From Sabellastarte sp. h YS-2021 (Eukaryota; Annelida; Polychaeta; Sabellida; Sabellidae), in assembly GCA_964017235.1 (NCBI GenBank), contig OZ024929.1, positions 29,757,464 to 29,821,463 of the forward strand: DNA of 64,000 bases, written 5' to 3'. The notes under the pieces are model-generated. The model had not been told where the DNA came from. It saw only the letters and a program-made list of their open reading frames with translations, and ran no database searches. Shown piece after piece: positions 11,560-21,265 of this stretch (its first letter is position 1; each line of letters starts with the position of its first letter). The translations under genes were made by a program, and so were the position numbers.

Positions 11560-12480
11560 CGCCATTGCAGTGTGTAGAGATTTTCCCATTAACCCTCTAG
11601 AGGCCAAAGTATTTTAGGTAGAGTTTTCAACTTTGCAGGATGTATTCATCATTACAAAATATTGCCTGGGAATAGTTTTGACCTCATTTTAAAAATACAA
11701 AATGGTTACCACAGGCTTTTTCCGATTTTCAGCAAGGAGTTTTGTTGGCTCTATGGAGCAAAGGGTATTATAGGTAGAGATCTCAAATTTGCAGGATATG
11801 TTCATCATAACAAAATCTTGACTGGGTGTTTGTTTTTCAGAAATGATGCAGTGTGTGTGATTTTCCTGTTGCACTCTCTAGAGTAAAAAGTATAATACGC
11901 CGAGTTCTGAAATTTACAGGATATTTTCATCAATACAGAAGCTTGCCTGAGACTATTTTTGGCCTCATTTTGAAAATCAAGATTGCTGCAACCGACTTTT
12001 TTTTCCATGCAGGAAACTTTAAAAGTGCCTACATCTCCCTTATTATTGGTCCTAGAAGTTTGGCATGTGAAGCCATCTATAGGAAATCATGGGATGCGAA
12101 TCTTCTGATATGTTCAGATTTGACCTTGAGCCTCCTTAAAGATCAAATGAGAATAGTCAAACTTGAGTACTTATAACTGCCTTATTATTGGTACTAGAGG
12201 TTTGTAATGTGAAACCAACGTATAGGTAATAAATGGGCTGGGAATCTTGTGATTAGTCAGATTTGACCTTGGGCCCCTCCTTCAAGGTCAGACAAGGGTA
12301 GCCGAACTTCAAAGTGCTTATAACTCGCTTATTATTAATCCTTGGGTTTTGGGATGTGAAACCGACCTACAGGAAATCATGGGCTGGGAGTCTTCTGATG
12401 TGGTCATATTTGACCTTCAAGGTCAAACAGGGATTGCAAAACTTAAAATGTGCTTATAATTCCTGTGAATGTTTAAAAAT
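11560..12480 (+). repeat. dispersed repeat with three degenerate 147-bp units
   Basis: Contains 'gcagtgtgtagagattttcc' (11570), 'tttgcaggatg' and 'cctcattttaaaa' blocks. Then come three units with 'ttattattggt' and 'gaccttgagcctcc/gggcccctccttcaaggtca'. The same family flanks DIRS B at 16265-16303 and 28036-29200, and this copy represents a related site not occupied by that element. Confidence 0.75.
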
Positions 12481-12483
12481 TTT

Positions 12484-12720
12484 TATGTCAGTCAGCTGAC
12501 ATTATGGCATCACTCTGTGGTGTCCGCTTTGGCGTCCGCATGAACAACTTCTCCAAAACTATAGAAGCTAGAGACATGCTGTTTTTTATGTCAGCTCTCA
12601 GTCAGCTGACATTATGTCGTCACTCTGCGGCATCCGCGTCCGCGCCTGCGTGAACAACTTCTCCTCCAAAACTACAAGGCCTAGAGACATGCTGTTTTTT
12701 TTTAGTTGATATTTGGTAGA
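12484..12720 (+). repeat. repeat starting gtcagctgacattatg, two partial copies
   Basis: 'cagtcagctgacattatg' occurs at about 12490 and 12601, followed by 'cactctg.gg', '.gcgtccgcg' and 'acaacttctcc'. A third copy lies at about 13821. 'gtcagctgac' is a perfect 10-bp palindrome and may mark an element end. Confidence 0.6.
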
Positions 12721-13440
12721 GACATTGGCTAGGGGGTGTAGGTGTGCAGCATCATGGTGTGACCTTGATTTGACCTTTGACCTTGCCATAGTGACCTTGA
12801 CCTATAAAATCGTCGGGGCTGTATCTCGGAAACCGTAAGGTGTAGGAAGTTGATACTTGGTAGGGACATTGGTTATTGGCTATAGGTGTGTATTATCTTG
12901 GTGTGACCTTAATTTGACCTTTTACGTTTCTGTAGTGACCTTGACCTTTAAAATCTTGTTGCACCTTTGGGTCTGTCTTTTGATGCAGATTAAGCAAAAG
13001 TCATATTAGAATTTATTAAGAATTTTACTTTCCTAACTTCCCATTGTAAGAGATAGAATTTCATCAAGTGAGCCGCAGATTTTACTCCAACACCACACAT
13101 AAGCATTCATTAAATGTATTACCACTTCTGTATGCATGGTAATATTCAAACCATCTAAACCATAATTCGGAAATGCAGATGTATATAAAGAGTGTTGAAT
13201 TTTAGTTTAATGATTAATGCTGTCATCTTGTCATTGAATTATCTTGTTTTAATACTTCATCTTTATACGCATTATCTTTCTTTTAAACATTATTTCTCCA
13301 TTTAAACATTGTTTGGACCTTTATATAACTGACAGTGCTCTGAAAGTATCCTGAAGTTTGTACTGGTACAGTACTTCTATATCTCATGGTGTTGAAAATA
13401 TTTCCCAAGACTGTGGGGTACGGGCATCTCTGATGCTATT
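12720..13440. other. intergenic with gaccttgacc phrases
   Basis: Between 12760 and 12960 the sequence repeats 'gaccttgat', 'tgacctttgacc' and 'gaccttgacct', a pattern shared with the 147-bp family. The rest shows no gene. Confidence 0.4.
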
Positions 13441-13444
13441 TTTA

Positions 13445-14240
13445 AAAGATACCTTATCTATCGAGGATGAAAAAGTGTTCAAGGCATGCAAATCTGTCTG
13501 TTCGTCTGTTTGCTAGAGACATTACAAGGGGGTACCCCCACCAAAAGTGTGAAAATTTCAACAATTTATCACAATTTTCTCAGTGACTATTGCAGGGATT
13601 TCTCTCATATCTTGCATATATGTACTAGGCCAGAGGTAGATTCTCTTGTGTATGAGACCTGGATCTGTCTTAATATTTTTTTAATAAATTTTTTTAATAA
13701 TTTTTAATGCATTAAAATTCATGAAATCATGCACTAAATCACATATAACTTGAAAAGTATTGCATCTAGAGCATTATGTTAAAATATGTTATTCAGCTAC
13801 TTTTTATGTCCGCTGACTTGTCAGTCAGCTGACATTATGTCATCACTCTGCGGCGTGGGCGTCCGCGTCCGCGTGAACAACTTCTTCTCCAAAACTACAA
13901 GGCCTAGAGACATGCTGTTTTTTTTAAAAGATACCTTATCTATCGAGGATGAAAAATTGTTCAAGGCATGCAAATCTGTCTGTTCGTCTGTTTGCTAGAG
14001 ACATTACAAGGGGGGTACCCCCACCAAAAGTGTGAAAATTTCAACTTTTTATCACAATTTTCTCAGTGACTATTGCAGGGATTTCTCTCATATCTTGCAT
14101 ATATGTACTAGGCCAGAGGTAGATTCTCTTGTGTGAGTATGAGACCTGGATCTGTCTTACTTTTTTTTTAATAAATTTTTTTAATAATTTTTAATGCATT
14201 AAAATTCATGAAATCATGCACTAAATCACTTATAACTTCA
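13445..14240 (+). repeat. direct repeat about 270 bp, copies 481 bp apart
   Basis: 'agataccttatctatcgagg' starts at 13447 and again at 13928. Both copies continue through 'gggggtaccccc', a perfect 12-bp palindrome, to 'taatttttaatgcattaaaa'. A gtcagctgacattatg copy separates them. Confidence 0.85.
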
Positions 14241-16263
14241 AAAGTGTTGCATTTACAGCATTTTGTGAAAACATGTTGTTCAGCTACTTTTTTCATAGCT
14301 ACAATATGGTGAGTAAGTTGGGTGTCTGTCTCAATAGCTAAGTTAGTAAAAGCTACTTTTGGGCTTTTCAGTAACTTCCATTATGAGTAAAATCACTTGT
14401 AACTTAAAAACTATTGCATTTAGAGAATTTCGTATAAATATGTTACTCAGCTACTTTTGGGCCAGCTATAACATAGTGAAATTTCAGACCTGTAGCTCAT
14501 GGCATAGCTGAGTAATAGCTACTTTTAGGTTATCACTGTTGAGTAAATCGCTTATAACTTGAAAACTATTGCATTTAGAGAATTTCGTATAAATATGTTA
14601 TTCAGCTACTTTTGGGTCAGCTATAACATAGTAAAATTTCAGACCTGTAGCTCATGGCATAGCTGAGTAATAGCTACTTTTAGGTTATCACTGTTGAGTA
14701 AATCACTTATAACTTGAAAAGTGTTGCATTTAGAGCATTTTGTTAAAATATGTTATTCAGCTACTTTTTTCATAGCTACAATATGGTGAGTAAGTTGGGT
14801 GTCTGTCTCAATAGCTAAGTGAGTAATAGCTACTTTTGGGCTTTTCAGTAACTTCCATCATGAGTAAAATCACTTATAACTTGAAAACTATTGCATTTAG
14901 AGAATTTTGTATAAATATGTTATTCAGCTACTTTTGGGTCAGCTATAACGTAGTAAAATTTCAGACCTGTAGCTCATGGCATAGCTGAGTAATTGCTACT
15001 TTTAGGTTATCACTGTTGAGTAAATCACTTATAACTTGAAAACTATTGCATTTAGAGTATTTTGTTTTAATATGTTATTCACCTATTTTGGAGTCAGCTA
15101 TAACATAGTGAAGTTCCAGACTTGTGGCTCCTTGCATAGCTGAGTAATAGTTACTTTGAAGTTCTCATTGTTGAGTAAATCAGTTGTAATTAGAAAACTA
15201 TTGCATTTAGAGAATTTCATATAAATATGTTATTCAGCTACTTTTGGGTTAGCTATAACATAGTAAAATTTCAGACCTGTAGCTCATGGCATAGCTGAGT
15301 AATTGCTACTTTTAGGTTATCACTGTTGAGTAAATCACTTATAACTTGAAAACTATTGCATTTAGAGTATTTTGTTTCAATATGTTATTCACCTATTTTG
15401 GGGTCAGCTATAACATAGTGAAGTTCCAGACCTGTGGCTCATTGCATAGCTGAGTAATAGCTACTTTGAAGCTCTCACTGTTGAGTAAATCAGTTGTAAT
15501 TGGAAAACTATTGCATTTAAGGAAATTTGTGTAAATATCTTATTCAGCTACTTTTGGGTCAGCTATAACATGGCAAAAATTACAGACCTGTAGCTCATGG
15601 CACAACTGAGCAATAGCTATTTTGAGGTTCTCACTATTGAGTAAATCAGTTGTAACTTGAAAACTATTGCATTTACAGTAATTTGCTTAAATATGTTGTT
15701 CATCTACTTTTGGGTCAGCTATAACATAGTAAAAATTCAGACATGTAGCTCATTGCATAGCTGAGTAATAGCTACTTTGAAGTTCTCACTGTTGAGTAAA
15801 TCAGTTGTAATTGGAAAACTATTGCATTTACAGAAATTTGTGTAAATATGTTATTCAGCTACTTTTGGGTCAGCTATAAGATAGTAAAATGACAGACCTG
15901 TAGCTCATGGCACAACTGAGCAATAGCTATTTTCAGGTGCTGACTGTTGAGTAAATCAGCTGTAACTTGAAAAATATTGCATTTGGAGTAATTTGCTTAA
16001 ATATGTTGTTCATCTACTTTTGGGTCAGCTATAACATAGTAAAAATTCAGACATGTAGCTCATTGCATAGCTGAGTAATAGCTACTTTGAGGTTATCACT
16101 GTTGAGTAAATCAATTGTAACTTGAAAACTATTACATTTAGAGTATTTTGTTTAAATATGTTATTCACATAATTTTTGGTCAGCTATAACATAGTGAAAC
16201 TGCAGACCTCTATGTCATGGCATAGCTGAGCAATAGCTACTTTCAGGTTCTCACTGTTGAGTA
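13735..16263 (+). repeat. 155-bp satellite array, about 16 units
   Basis: The phrase 'gagtaaatca' recurs at 14541, 14696, 14862, 15018, 15173, 15328, 15483, 15639, 15794, 15949, 16104 and 16259, that is every 155-156 bp with one 166 bp unit. Each unit also has 'ggtcagctataacatagt' and 'catagctgagtaatagct'. Alternate units resemble each other more closely around 15018-15483, hinting at a higher-order dimer. It stops about 40 bp before DIRS B. Confidence 0.93.
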
Positions 16264-16264
16264 A

Positions 16265-16303
16265 ATCATTGTATCCACTGGATAGCCGCAGTGTGTAGAG
16301 AGT
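16265..16303 (+). repeat. left flank of DIRS B (split dispersed repeat)
   Basis: 'gccgcagtgtgtagagag' matches 'gcagtgtgtagaga' at 11570. The other half of the repeat continues after DIRS B at 28036. Confidence 0.7.
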
Positions 16304-16480
16304 TTTATTGCGAAAAATACACTTACCATTTCCTGACCATTGCTATATGTTGGTGCTGGCCAACGTTGAGAAACATTTTAAGATACCTTAAGAGGCCAGT
16401 GAGTGAGTGTGAACTAGCATGTCCCCCTAGTGGTCATGTGACCACGCTAGTAAACAACCTTCATTATTTTTGTTGGCCAT
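16304..16480 (+). repeat. DIRS B left inverted terminal repeat
   Basis: Begins 'ttttattgcgaaaaatacac' and contains 'ctagtggtcatgtgaccac'. The reverse complement lies at 27833-28000. The first bases are also complemented in the internal region at 27677-27718. Confidence 0.9.
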
Positions 16481-16576
16481 CCTAGAGTGTGGATGTTTAT
16501 TTTCTTTTCGGATTTTTGTTAAGTATTTTGGACTTTTTGTGGATTTGAGTTCTGTTTTATGACATCTGTGTTCACA

Positions 16577-16654
16577 ATGTCTTCTCAGGACAAAATTAAG
16601 AGGAAAATCACAGAGGAAAAGTGCTTTTGTGGACATTTCTTCACGGATTGGTAA
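16577..16654 (+). pseudogene. DIRS B gag N-terminus (interrupted)
   Basis: An ATG at 16577 opens a 25-codon frame beginning MSSQDK and ending at a TAA... region after CFCGHFFTDW. It parallels the MSSPGQ...CGH start of the DIRS A gag at 17042, so it is the start of the older element's gag. The frame closes at about 16654, and DIRS A is inserted 90 bp further on. The remaining gag lies beyond 22736 in decayed form. Confidence 0.55.
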
Positions 16655-16744
16655 CCACTTTTTGTAAGATGGCGACAGTGACGTTTGTCGTTGGATGAAG
16701 AACTTCTGCTGCTCAGAATGCATGTTTTTTCTTCATAATCACGT

Positions 16745-16927
16745 TTTTATTGCGTTAATACATCCTATCCAATGGACAATTGCTTTACCGGTCGGTGCGA
16801 CCGGTCCCGCCAAACGTCAGAAAAAGACGTCCTGTATATAATACCGGCAGGAGAGTGCATTCGCCAGGTGGCGCATCGTACTTCCTCTTCCTGTCTAGAC
16901 ATCGTGACGTCATAGCATCTTTTTCGT
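16745..16927 (+). repeat. DIRS A left inverted terminal repeat with promoter-like TATA
   Basis: From 'ttttattgcgttaatacat' to 'catagcatctttttcg'. It contains 'ctgtatataatacc' near 16831, a plausible TATA element for the plus-strand transcript that would start upstream of gag. The terminal 10 nt are unlike the right end, which has its own 40-nt extension. Confidence 0.85.
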
Positions 16928-17041
16928 TTGGCGCGTGGAGAGTGAAGACGTGTTTTCTCGACAAGCGAATTTTTTTGTTCTACACCAAACGCTACCATTT
17001 TATTTTACTTTTAAAGTTATTTAGAAGTATTATCTACAACT

Positions 17042-18937
17042 ATGTCATCTCCAGGACAAAGACGAGGTTCATGCGGACACGCTATGGCTGGGTTCGACTC
17101 CCACTCCAAGTGTGCACGTTGTAGGGACAAAGGGCTGGGCGACGACCCCTGCGTCCAGAAGAAAGAATGTACTATCTGTAGAGGGTTTAACCCTGAACAG
17201 ATTCAGCAATTGTCTACCCCTACTTATAAAGACAGGAAAGACAAGAAGGCGACTGCGTCCTCCTCCGCTCCCACTCTCGTGGACCCTGCACACGTTAGTG
17301 TGCTGGGTAAAGTGGAGAAGGTCAAGGCTGTTCATTCTACCCCTACTACCAAGAAGACGAAGCGTAGTGAATCACCCAAGCCTTCTGCCAGTAAGAAATC
17401 TTCCAGCAGTAAACCATCAGCTGAAGATTTGAAACAACTGGATGAGAAGTGGGCAGAAAGATTCTCCCGTCTTGAGGCAATGTTGTTGGCCAAGACTTTC
17501 ACAGTACCGGTTGAACCGGTTGTGAAACCAGCTCCAGATGTAACTACCAGCCAGAAGCCATTTTTTGACCCTGGTGCCACTACCAACAAGCTGGCTTTAG
17601 AGAAATCCGGTTCCGGCCTTGATCAGGTCACCGGTGAGGCTGTAGAGGCGATGGAGACTGCCACCCAGCCCCTTGGGGCTCCCGGTGCAACCCAGCCTGT
17701 TCAGGCCCCCGGTTCGTTCCCTGAAGTTCAGCCAACCGGTGAGGGAGATGTGAGTGCAGCTTCTGATATTGAAGCTGACCAGCTCAGTGATACCGGTTCC
17801 CTGGATGATGAGATCCACCGGGACCGGTCAGCAGACAGGGAGGTCTCCAGAGATGATCCTGACAGTGAACCGACTGAGGAGGCAAACTACAGGGAGACCA
17901 TAAGGGGTGTGAGAAGCTTTATGAACTGGCACAAGGTTCCCGAGTTTGAAACTGTGTCCTCCACTGCCGATGATAACCTCTTTGCCGGTGCACGTGTTAG
18001 ACCAACCGGTAAAGTGTCGGTGAAACTTCCTGTGGACGACTGGTTGTGTCGTAAGCTGTCCAGTCTTAACCTCACACTCACAGAGGGCTACCCAACTAGA
18101 AATACAGACAATACCGGTCTCCTCAGAGATCAGTTTGTTAAAACTCCCAGATCTTCAAGGTGGTACGGGATGCATGCTGAGAAGGACTGTGAGAGCACAA
18201 CAGTACGCACCTGGTCACTGGATCCTGCAAAACTCAACCATTCCTTCAGCAGGGTGGCTAGAAGAAATCTACCTACTGCCCCACCCTCCCGGGCCTTCAG
18301 TCAAGAGCTACTCAGGAGGTGGGAGAGAGCAGCCAGAGAACAGACAATAATGTGTAACCAGGCTGCTGGTTTGTCAAGGTGCCTGACTAGAGTTCAAGAC
18401 TCTATGGCCATTCAACTCAAAACTCTTCATCTCGACAGCAAGGGCAAGTCATCAGAGAAGATGAAGCAAGCTGTCAATGAACTAGAGTATCTGACCACGT
18501 TTAACCGGTCAATATCACAGGCAATGGCCAGAACCATGCAGGATCTATCCGATGGTATTTTTATCAACATGGCCAACTTCACTCTAGCTCGCAGGGATAG
18601 CTATCTGGACTACCTACACGTGGGAGTGAAGCAAGACACTGTGAACGCCCTAAGAACGTCTCCAGTACATCTAAACGCACTGTTCCCGGATCAGCTTATC
18701 ACCAAGGCTGAAGAGGAAATCAGTAGAAATGAGAGGCGTTCGTCGGGTACATCACACCGACAACAAAATCGTTTCCGGCCTTACCCTGCAAGTGATAGAT
18801 CTACGAGTCACCACGACAGGAAACCTACCCTTCCGGCTTGGAAGCAGATTAAAGACAAGCAACAAGCCGGGAGAGGTCGTGGCAAGGCCTCAATGTTCTC
18901 CCAGAAGCCTGCCAAGGGGTTCAAGCCTCATAAATGA
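17042..18937 (+). CDS. gag: DIRS A gag-like protein, 631 aa
   Basis: The first long frame of the element, starting at ATG 17042 about 115 nt after the left ITR. The N-terminus has a cysteine/histidine cluster (CGH near residue 12, then HSKCARC, DDPC and CTIC up to residue 47), resembling the zinc-binding start of DIRS gag proteins. A long Ser/Lys/Pro-rich low-complexity linker follows. The C-terminal 330 residues are more compact and end in a basic Arg/Gly/Lys tail (RGRGK, KPHK) suited to RNA binding. The predicted role is a nucleocapsid-type RNA-binding structural protein. The stop TGA (18935-18937) is followed in the same frame by a long open stretch. No internal stop is present. A homologous N-terminus is recognisable in decayed DIRS C (minus strand, 52345-52641). 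Confidence 0.88.
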   Translation: MSSPGQRRGSCGHAMAGFDSHSKCARCRDKGLGDDPCVQKKECTICRGFNPEQIQQLSTPTYKDRKDKKATASSSAPTLVDPAHVSVLGKVEKVKAVHSTPTTKKTKRSESPKPSASKKSSSSKPSAEDLKQLDEKWAERFSRLEAMLLAKTFTVPVEPVVKPAPDVTTSQKPFFDPGATTNKLALEKSGSGLDQVTGEAVEAMETATQPLGAPGATQPVQAPGSFPEVQPTGEGDVSAASDIEADQLSDTGSLDDEIHRDRSADREVSRDDPDSEPTEEANYRETIRGVRSFMNWHKVPEFETVSSTADDNLFAGARVRPTGKVSVKLPVDDWLCRKLSSLNLTLTEGYPTRNTDNTGLLRDQFVKTPRSSRWYGMHAEKDCESTTVRTWSLDPAKLNHSFSRVARRNLPTAPPSRAFSQELLRRWERAAREQTIMCNQAAGLSRCLTRVQDSMAIQLKTLHLDSKGKSSEKMKQAVNELEYLTTFNRSISQAMARTMQDLSDGIFINMANFTLARRDSYLDYLHVGVKQDTVNALRTSPVHLNALFPDQLITKAEEEISRNERRSSGTSHRQQNRFRPYPASDRSTSHHDRKPTLPAWKQIKDKQQAGRGRGKASMFSQKPAKGFKPHK

Positions 18938-20546
18938 CAATCATTGTGTAAATTCTGTGAGCGGTCAGAACTCTGTACATGTCACCGGTCAGGGAGGCTT
19001 GAACCCAGCACCAGTGGTTTCCAAGAACAGCAAAGTGACTTTAAATTTCAATGTAGACTCACATGTTGCAAATGCTCATATTGTCACCGGGTTGCCACAA
19101 AGGAAAGGCGTAAATCCCACCTTTTGTCAAATGTACACAGAAATAAAATATGTGAAAAATGTTGCTTGTGTAGGTCACTTGTGTTCTGTAGATCTTGTCA
19201 CCAATGCCCAACATGCTGTTATAGATCCTCCTGTAGGGACGAGGTTAAAATAGTATTGGCAAAAATGGGAGTCCTTGGGTTCAAGTCCAAAAGTGGTAAA
19301 CATACTGAGGGAGGGTTACACTCTCCCCTTCCGGTACAGACCCTGCTTGATAAGGTCACCGACTGTAATAAGCAACTACCACAATCCAACCAAACAGTCC
19401 TTCCTTGTGGAGGCACTGTATCAGCTGATAAACAAGAATGCAGTCGAACCGGTGGAAAACCAAAATTCACTGGGTTTTTACAACCGACTATTTTTGGTAC
19501 CCAAACCCAACAACCGGTGGAGACCCATCCTGGATCTGAGCACCTTGAACACCTTTTTAAACACAGAGTCGTTCAAGATGGAGACCCCAGAGACAATAAG
19601 AACCTCCCTACAGGCAGGGGAGTGGGTCACATCTATAGACTTCAAAGACGCATACTTCCACATACCAATTCACAGTCAGTCCAGGAAGTACATGCGTTTT
19701 CAACTCCAGGGTCGGTCTTACCAGTTCAAAGCCTTACCCTTTGGTCTATCCACAGCCCCCATGGAGTTCACAGTGGTGGCCAAAGAGGTCAAACTCATGG
19801 CACTTCAGAAGGGTATAAGGAACCACCAGTACCTAGACGACTGGCTGGTGAGAGCCTCTACCCACGACACTTGTCTCCAGCATACTCAAACCCTGGTCAC
19901 ACTTTGTCAGGAACTAGGGTGGCTGGTGAACAAGAAAAAATCAGAACTGGTCCCCAAACAGGTCTTCAACTTTGTAGGTTACCAGTTCAACCTGAAAGAG
20001 GGCAAGGTCAGACCAACAGGAGAACGTTGGCAGACCTTGACAGACAAGATCAGATCAATACTGTCGGATCCGGTTTGCCCGGTCCGACAATTCATGTCCC
20101 TGCTCATAGGTCTACTCACAGCAACAGAAAAGCAAGTCCACTTAGGGCGACTACACATGAGACCCATACAGTGGCACTTGAAAAACAACTGGAGGGTCCC
20201 AGAATCACTGGAAAAGGTGATCCCGGTCCCCAAGTCCCTCCACCCCCATCTAAGGTGGTGGCTGGAGGAAAGCAATGTGCTACTAGGTCAACCATTACAC
20301 CCTCTACAACATGCTCTGCAGATCTTTACAGACGCATCAAACGAAGGTTGGGGCGCTCACTTGGACGACCATACTGCAAGAGGAACTTGGTCCCTTACAG
20401 AGAGCAAGTTACACATAAACCACTTAGAGCTAAAGGCTGTATTTCTAGCTCTAAAAGAGTTTCGAACCCTGGTCTGCAACAAGACAGTGTTGATAGCTAC
20501 AGACAACACAACAGTGGTTGCCTATATCAACAAAGAGGGGGGATGA
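18729..20546 (+). CDS. DIRS A reverse transcriptase-RNase H, with internal TAG
   Basis: The frame is open from ATG 18729, which overlaps the end of gag by 209 nt, to TGA 20544-20546, except for a TAG at 19251-19253. The TAG falls inside the conserved start of the DIRS RT: VGTRLK precedes it and YWQKWESLG...REGYTLPF follows. RT motifs are intact: IDFKDAYFHIP (about 19638), QFKALPFGLSTAP (about 19720) and YLDD at 19830-19841. RNase H follows with FTDASNEGWG (about 20325), HLELKA (about 20425) and ATDNTTV (about 20499). The frame then ends abruptly at a run of six G, where homologous sequence continues in another frame. It would copy the element RNA and remove the template. The start codon is uncertain. 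Confidence 0.85.
18938..19250 (+). CDS. cysteine-rich segment in gag frame, DIRS A
   Basis: Directly after the gag stop the same frame stays open (ATG at 18944, open to 21265). Its first hundred codons hold about 19 cysteines in CxxC/CxC spacing, for example CKFC, CTCH, CCKCSYCH, CEKCCLC and CRSCHQCPTCC. Such density is unlikely by chance and suggests a zinc-binding module, either a gag extension reached past the TGA or the original N-terminus of the polymerase ORF, now out of frame with it. In the RT frame the overlapping bases give no recognisable domain until the VGTRL motif at about 19224. Downstream of about 19265 this frame is a shadow of RT until it becomes coding again at 20543. Confidence 0.5.
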
Positions 20547-21265
20547 AGTCGGGGTCACTGTGTGCCCTACTGTGGAGAATCCTGTCCTGGTGCCCCAGAC
20601 AACAGGTAACCCTCAGGGCACATCACATCCCCGGCCGGCTGAACGTGATAGCAGACAAGCTATCCAGACTTGGTCAGACCATTCAAACAGAGTGGTCACT
20701 TCATCCAGCAGTGTTCCAAGCTGTATGCTCAAGGTGGCACCAGCCACAAGTGGACCTGTTTGCCACCAGGTTCAACAACAAACTGCCACAGTTTGTGTCA
20801 CCGGTGCCAGACCCCCAGGCTTGGGCAGTGGATGCACTCAGCCTCTCCTGGGAGGACCTGGACCCATACGCCTTCCCACCGGCAGCCATCTTGGGCAAAG
20901 TGGTGGAGAAGCTCCAGGACTACCCCTGCAACAGAATAATTCTGATTGCTCCAGGGTGGCCCAACATGCCCTGGTTTTGGGACCTGGTGGCAATGTCAAG
21001 CCAGATCCCACTGTGTCTGCCCTACATACCAAACCTAGTGTCTCAGCTCTTCAACCAGGTCCTTCACAGGAACCTGTCGAATCTGAACCTACATGCCTGG
21101 CTCCTAGAGCCTCAGCGATCAAGGAGCAAGGCTTCTCTGAGGCAGTGGCAGCACGAATTGAGGCTCCTCAAAGAAGATCAACCAGATCTGTCTGTGAGGC
21201 AAAGTGGACCATTTTTACAAAGTGGTGCCTCAGTAATCAGGTGGACTTCAGGGCACCACCTTTGA
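20543..21265 (+). CDS. DIRS A RNase H C-terminus and methyltransferase-like region
   Basis: Continuation of the polymerase polyprotein, displaced by one base at the G run 20537-20542. It begins with the final RNase H segment (SLCALLWRIL, HHIPGRLNVIADKLSR with the last catalytic Asp near 20653). It then runs into the block that follows RNase H in DIRS elements and has been compared with phage DNA adenine methyltransferases: DLFATRFNNKLPQFVSP (about 20755), DALSLSWEDLDPYAFPP (about 20830) and IILIAPGWPNMPWF (about 20938). The last 80 codons overlap the recombinase ORF in another frame and carry no motif. Equivalent pieces are visible in DIRS B and DIRS C. Whether the methyltransferase-like region is active is not known. 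Confidence 0.8.
   Translation: MKSGSLCALLWRILSWCPRQQVTLRAHHIPGRLNVIADKLSRLGQTIQTEWSLHPAVFQAVCSRWHQPQVDLFATRFNNKLPQFVSPVPDPQAWAVDALSLSWEDLDPYAFPPAAILGKVVEKLQDYPCNRIILIAPGWPNMPWFWDLVAMSSQIPLCLPYIPNLVSQLFNQVLHRNLSNLNLHAWLLEPQRSRSKASLRQWQHELRLLKEDQPDLSVRQSGPFLQSGASVIRWTSGHHL

Noticed and set aside
12598..12789. 63-codon minus frame
   Set aside because: It lies across the gtcagctgac repeat and the gaccttgacc tract and has no independent support.
13735..16263. CRISPR-like regular spacing
   Set aside because: The 155-bp units are similar along their whole length with no short repeat/unique spacer structure, and the DNA is eukaryotic.
18944..20540. A single 773-codon protein in the gag frame
   Set aside because: Only the first 100 codons (cysteine-rich) and the part after 20543 look coding. 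The middle overlaps the RT-RNase H motifs that are clearly in another frame.
20670..21032. Additional frames within the methyltransferase-like region
   Set aside because: Shadows of the two real overlapping frames.
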